From Chloroflexota bacterium (lineage in GTDB: Bacteria > Chloroflexota > UBA6077 > JACQUR01), in the NCBI GenBank assembly GCA_016210245.1, contig JACQUR010000164.1, positions 1 to 7,539 of the forward strand: 7,539 nucleotides of DNA, read 5' to 3'. Numbering within the stretch: the stretch's first letter is position 1; each line of letters begins with the position of its first letter. Positions 5,183 through 7,539 of this stretch are shown piece by piece. The notes beneath the pieces were generated by a model. That model had not been told where the DNA came from. It saw nothing but the letters and a program-made list of their open reading frames with translations, and made no database searches. The position numbers and the translations under genes were made by a program.

Positions 5183-5575
5183 ATGCCCCGGATACTCATC
5201 ATCGAAGACGAGCCGGACACGCAAGACCTGCTGGCCGACGTGCTCTCGCTGGAGGGCTATGAGGTTGGCTCGACTGGCGACGCGACGGAGGGGCTCAGCC
5301 TGGTGCGGCAGCGGCGACCCGACCTGATCATCCTCGACCTGCGTCTCCCGGGCATCGGCGGCCTGGATCTGCTGCGCCTGATCGCCTCGGTCCCCGACTC
5401 ACAGCCGGTGCGCGTGCTGCTCTGCACCGGCGCCACCGACGTCGTCAAAGATCGAGCCGACGAGATCAGCCGGCTGGGCGCCCGGGTGCTGGAGAAACCC
5501 TTCGAGCTGGACGACCTGCTCGAGGCCGTGCGCCACACGCTGCAGACGAGTACGGAGCTCCAGAGCCAGGCATAG
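5183..5575 (+). CDS. Receiver-only response regulator
   Basis: A 130-residue CheY-like receiver domain without an output domain. The acidic pocket is Glu8-Asp9, the phosphorylated residue Asp52 (LIILDLRLPG), the switch Thr82 (LLCTG) and the conserved Lys105 (EKPF); all are intact. Such proteins are phosphorylated by a histidine kinase and act through protein contacts or phosphotransfer. No kinase gene lies in the window. The ATG at 5183 has GGAGG at 5174-5178, 4 bases upstream, and begins directly with the first beta strand (PRILIIEDE); in-frame codons upstream from 5135 lack family sequence. A short Gln/Ser tail (TELQSQA) follows the last helix. The ANTAR-like gene upstream could be a partner, by inference. 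Confidence 0.93.
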   Translation: MPRILIIEDEPDTQDLLADVLSLEGYEVGSTGDATEGLSLVRQRRPDLIILDLRLPGIGGLDLLRLIASVPDSQPVRVLLCTGATDVVKDRADEISRLGARVLEKPFELDDLLEAVRHTLQTSTELQSQA

Positions 5576-5577
5576 CG

Positions 5578-5665
5578 GCGCCGGAATGGGCGATGCTGTG
5601 TCCGCTGCTGCCCATGCAGCGCGGGCTCAGGCGGTGGCGCACCGTCGAGCCGCGGCGACGCGGCA
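5578..5665 (+). mobile_element. Possible IS5-type transposase N-terminal scrap
   Basis: Frame 1 directly after the response regulator stop reads APEWAMLCPLLP, then a GLRRWRTVEPRRRG stretch. This resembles the first residues of IS5-group transposases (an E-W-x-L-L-x-P-L-L-P pattern followed by a basic RP/RR region). There is no start codon in the right place, and the similarity stops before the ISAs1 fragment. It is short and low in complexity, so this could be chance. Confidence 0.28.
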
Positions 5666-5677
5666 GGTGCCGCCCGC

Positions 5678-5903
5678 GTGCTGGAGTTGAGGCGGTGGTA
5701 TCGGCAGATTGAGAACCACCTGCACCAGGTCACCGACGTGACCCTGGTGCGAAGACCGCAGCCCCATCCACGCAGGGCAAGGGCCGCCCGCCACGGTGCT
5801 GCTCCGCCGTGTCACGCTCAGCCTGCTGCACCAGGCAGGTTCTCAGGCCATCGCCCCGCGCCTGCGCCACTACACCCACTACCCAGAAACCGCTGTCGCC
5901 TTC
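5678..5903 (+). pseudogene. ISAs1-type transposase, C-terminal remnant with frameshift
   Basis: Frame 2 from 5690 reads RRWYRQIENHLHQVTDVTL, the W-x-IEN-x-LH-x-x-x-DVT motif of ISAs1-family DDE transposases. At 5745-5753 the expected Gly-Glu-Asp appears only after a shift: CTGGTGCGAAGAC would read Leu-Gly-Glu-Asp if the T at 5748 were removed. Frame 3 then continues with EDRSPIHAGQGPPATVLLRR and VTLSLLHQAG to about 5903, matching the family C-terminus (G-x-GP, an LR-x-x-x-L helix, a final P-x-x-A). The catalytic N-terminal two thirds are absent, and I can define no terminal inverted repeats. It is a dead fragment left by an old insertion. Confidence 0.68.
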
Positions 5904-5956
5904 CCCCCGGGCCACCCGCGCAAGAGCGCAGAACTGCTGCCGCCCGCACGCTCGCC

Positions 5957-5986
5957 TTGCGCCCTTGCCACTCCCTCCTGTATGGT
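5957..5986 (+). promoter_or_regulatory. Weak candidate promoter of the RCC1-RHS gene
   Basis: TTGCGC (5957-5962) and TATGGT (5981-5986) with an 18-base spacer, about 75 bases before the ATG at 6066. Both boxes are poor matches; it is listed only because nothing better lies between the transposase remnant and the gene. Confidence 0.2.
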
Positions 5987-6065
5987 GCGCGGGCTTTTGC
6001 CGGTCGGGTCGTACTCTCGCGCCAGGAGCCGGAAGCGAGGAAACTGCGGCTCAGTGGAGGGTGCG

Positions 6066-7539
6066 ATGCGCGATGCCTGGCAAGGCTTGACTCTGCTCGG
6101 ATACCTAGTCCAGCGGCGGCTTGGTCGATCCCTGTGGTTGCTGGGCTCTCCAGCCCTTGCCGCCCTGGCGACGATCGGCCTGGCCGGGCTGGTGCTTCTG
6201 GGTGGGGATCGCACCGCGTATGCCACCTGGGCGCCGGCGGGGACGCCCTTCGGCTGGGGCTACAACGGCAACGGCGCGGTCGGGGACGGCAGCATGGCGG
6301 ACCGGTACACCCCGGTCCAGGTGGCTGACCTCCAGGGGGTGAGCGCCATCGCGGCCGGCTTCTACCACAGCCTGGCGCTGCGCTCGGACGGCACCGTGTG
6401 GGCCTGGGGCTGGAACGGGCAGTGCAACCTCGGCGACGGCACCACCGCCAACCGCGGCGCGCCCGTGCAGGCGACCGGCATCAGCGGCGCCACCGCCGTC
6501 GCCGGCGGCTACTACCACAGCCTGGCACTGAAGGCGGACGGCACCGTCTGGGCCTGGGGCGGCAACAGCTCCGGCCAACTGGGCGATGGTACCACCGCGA
6601 GCCGCTGCACTCCGGTCCAGGTCAGCGGTCTGGCGGGCGTGGCGGCCATCGCGGCCGGCGACTATCACAGCCTGGCCTTGAAGTCAGACGGTACCGTCTG
6701 GGCCTGGGGCAACAACAGCAACGGCCAACTGGGCGACGGTACGACCACCAACCGCAGCGCTCCTGTGCAGGTGGCGAGCCTCACGGCAGTAACCGCCATC
6801 TCCGGAGGTGGGAGCCACAGCCTGGCCGTGAAGTCGGATGGCACGGCATGGGCGTGGGGACGCAACCTCGACGGGCAGTTGGGCGATGGCACCACCACGA
6901 ACCGGAGCACACCCATCCAGGTCAGCGGTCTCAGTGGAGTGACCAGCCTGGACGGCGGCAGCGGCCACAGCCTGGCGCTGAAGTCGGATGGCACGGTCTG
7001 GGCGTGGGGTGAGAACCCTGATGGGCAACTTGGAGACGGCAGCTCCTTCTGGAGCTCCACCCCGGTGCAGGTGAAGGGGCCGGGGGGTGTGGGGTACCTG
7101 ACCCAGGTGAGTGCGATCGCCGCGGGGGTCAACCATAGCCTGGCCGTAAAGACCGACGGCACTGCCTGGGCCTGGGGCGACAACAGCCTGCATGGAGCGC
7201 TCGGCGATGGCACGACCACGGACCGCCACACGCCGGCCCAGGTGAGCGCCCTGAACGGCGCCACCGCCATCGCGGGCGGCAATGCCCACAGCCTAGCCCT
7301 GAAGGCGGACCCGCTGGCCATCCAGCCCGCCCCGGCCAACACCGAGTACAACGACCTGTGGTCGGTCGAGGAGCAGGGCGAGGTCAACACCTTCAGCGGG
7401 GCCTTCAGCTACACCTACGCGCACACCGACCTGGCCATCTCCGGCCGCGGCCCCAGCCCGGTCTTCTCGCGCTCGTACGCCAGCAACGACGACCGCGTCG
7501 GCCCACTGGGGCCTGGCTGGACCCACAGTTACGCCACGC
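6066..7539 (+). CDS. Exported RCC1 propeller-RHS repeat protein (partial, runs off the right edge)
   Basis: Frame 3 is open from ATG 6066 to the edge (491 residues visible), with GGAGGG at 6056-6061 four bases upstream. Residues 1-22 are basic, 23-45 hydrophobic, and Ala-Tyr-Ala at 51-53 is a plausible signal peptidase site, so the protein is secreted or anchored. Residues 62-415 hold seven RCC1 repeats of about 50 residues with the pattern G-x-N-x-x-G-Q-LGDGTT, TPVQV, AIAAG, HSLALKSDGTVWAWG; the HSLA histidines are at 101, 151, 201, 251, 301, 357 and 408. Repeat 6 has a six-residue insertion. Seven repeats make one closed propeller; the last lacks its TVWAWG strand, which the N-terminal PFGWG could supply. 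From about 440 (VNTFSGAFSYTYAHTDL, then ISGRG, RSYAS and PLGPGWTHSY) it enters the domain that precedes RHS/YD repeats. Such proteins form shells around a C-terminal toxin or act in surface adhesion; the end that would decide is outside the window. Confidence 0.93.
   Translation, partial: MRDAWQGLTLLGYLVQRRLGRSLWLLGSPALAALATIGLAGLVLLGGDRTAYATWAPAGTPFGWGYNGNGAVGDGSMADRYTPVQVADLQGVSAIAAGFYHSLALRSDGTVWAWGWNGQCNLGDGTTANRGAPVQATGISGATAVAGGYYHSLALKADGTVWAWGGNSSGQLGDGTTASRCTPVQVSGLAGVAAIAAGDYHSLALKSDGTVWAWGNNSNGQLGDGTTTNRSAPVQVASLTAVTAISGGGSHSLAVKSDGTAWAWGRNLDGQLGDGTTTNRSTPIQVSGLSGVTSLDGGSGHSLALKSDGTVWAWGENPDGQLGDGSSFWSSTPVQVKGPGGVGYLTQVSAIAAGVNHSLAVKTDGTAWAWGDNSLHGALGDGTTTDRHTPAQVSALNGATAIAGGNAHSLALKADPLAIQPAPANTEYNDLWSVEEQGEVNTFSGAFSYTYAHTDLAISGRGPSPVFSRSYASNDDRVGPLGPGWTHSYAT
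6252..7307 (+). repeat. Seven tandem RCC1-coding repeats, 150-bp period
   Basis: The CACAGCCTGG-type motif recurs at 6366, 6516, 6666, 6816 and 6966, exactly 150 bases apart, then at 7134 (+168) and 7287 (+153). Nucleotide identity between units is visible in GACGGCACCGTCTGGGCCTG and in GGCGATGGCACCACC-type blocks. These are in-frame coding repeats inside the RCC1-RHS gene and could gain or lose units by slippage or recombination, although one seven-bladed propeller would tolerate this poorly. Confidence 0.9.

Noticed and set aside
5678..6328. A 216-codon plus-strand frame starting at GTG 5678
   Set aside because: Only its first 20 or so residues are meaningful (ISAs1 remnant); after the frameshift it is Pro/Arg-rich nonsense and overlaps the real RCC1-RHS start.
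6398..7012. Plus-strand frame of 204 codons in a second frame of the RCC1 repeats
   Set aside because: Its Gly/Arg/Gln/His-rich repeats are the shifted reading of the RCC1-coding 150-bp units; the true frame is frame 3 from 6066.
6252..7307. Regular 150-bp repeats considered as a CRISPR or satellite array
   Set aside because: The units are in frame, encode RCC1 motifs and lack identical short repeats separated by unique spacers.
6665..7390. Minus-strand frames of about 200-240 codons opposite the RCC1 repeats
   Set aside because: Their periodicity mirrors the RCC1 repeat on the other strand; no independent start signal or motif.

Overview
The window is a GC-rich bacterial segment with strong Shine-Dalgarno sites (GGAGG, AGGAGG) and densely packed genes. 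The gene content (FmdE-family protein, ferredoxin-MvhD fusion, MntA/HepT pair, receiver-only response regulator, large RCC1-RHS protein, ISAs1 debris) would suit a Chloroflexota-like or similar environmental bacterium. That assignment is inference from gene content only; there is no rRNA or other phylogenetic marker here.

Layout. Positions 1-1567 (+) hold the C-terminal end of an unidentified gene, then a 493-residue iron-sulfur protein with four [4Fe-4S] motifs around an MvhD-like domain and a C-terminal zinc ribbon. Positions 1587-3236 (-) hold an arsenic resistance operon: a near-consensus promoter with an AT-rich dyad, arsR, a striking heptamer-repeat/inverted-repeat spacer, then an ACR3-type arsenite efflux gene that ends 19 bases from the convergent iron-sulfur gene. 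Positions 3237-3481 are intergenic: an 18-codon mini-ORF behind a perfect AGGAGG, a 28-bp perfect inverted repeat with a 3-base loop, and a possible promoter. Positions 3482-4093 (+) encode an FmdE-family protein with a C-terminal zinc ribbon. Positions 4184-4742 (+) hold an MntA-type nucleotidyltransferase antitoxin overlapping a HepT (HEPN) toxin gene that loses its family sequence after about 41 codons. Positions 4755-5575 (+) hold a small ANTAR-like hypothetical protein and a receiver-only response regulator. Positions 5576-5905 are transposon debris: a clear ISAs1-type transposase C-terminus with a one-base frameshift and possibly a scrap of an IS5-type N-terminus. From 6066 to the right edge (+) runs the largest gene of the window, an exported protein with a signal/anchor segment, seven RCC1 repeats predicted to form a seven-bladed beta-propeller, and the beginning of an RHS/YD-repeat region. 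It is open at the window edge.

How they work together. ArsR and ACR3 form a self-contained arsenite sensing and efflux unit. The iron-sulfur protein and the FmdE protein belong to families often associated with molybdenum/tungsten oxidoreductases such as formate dehydrogenases, so the ars unit may sit inside a redox locus; this is inference. The right half, with a broken toxin gene, IS debris and a modular RHS protein, looks like a recombining accessory region.
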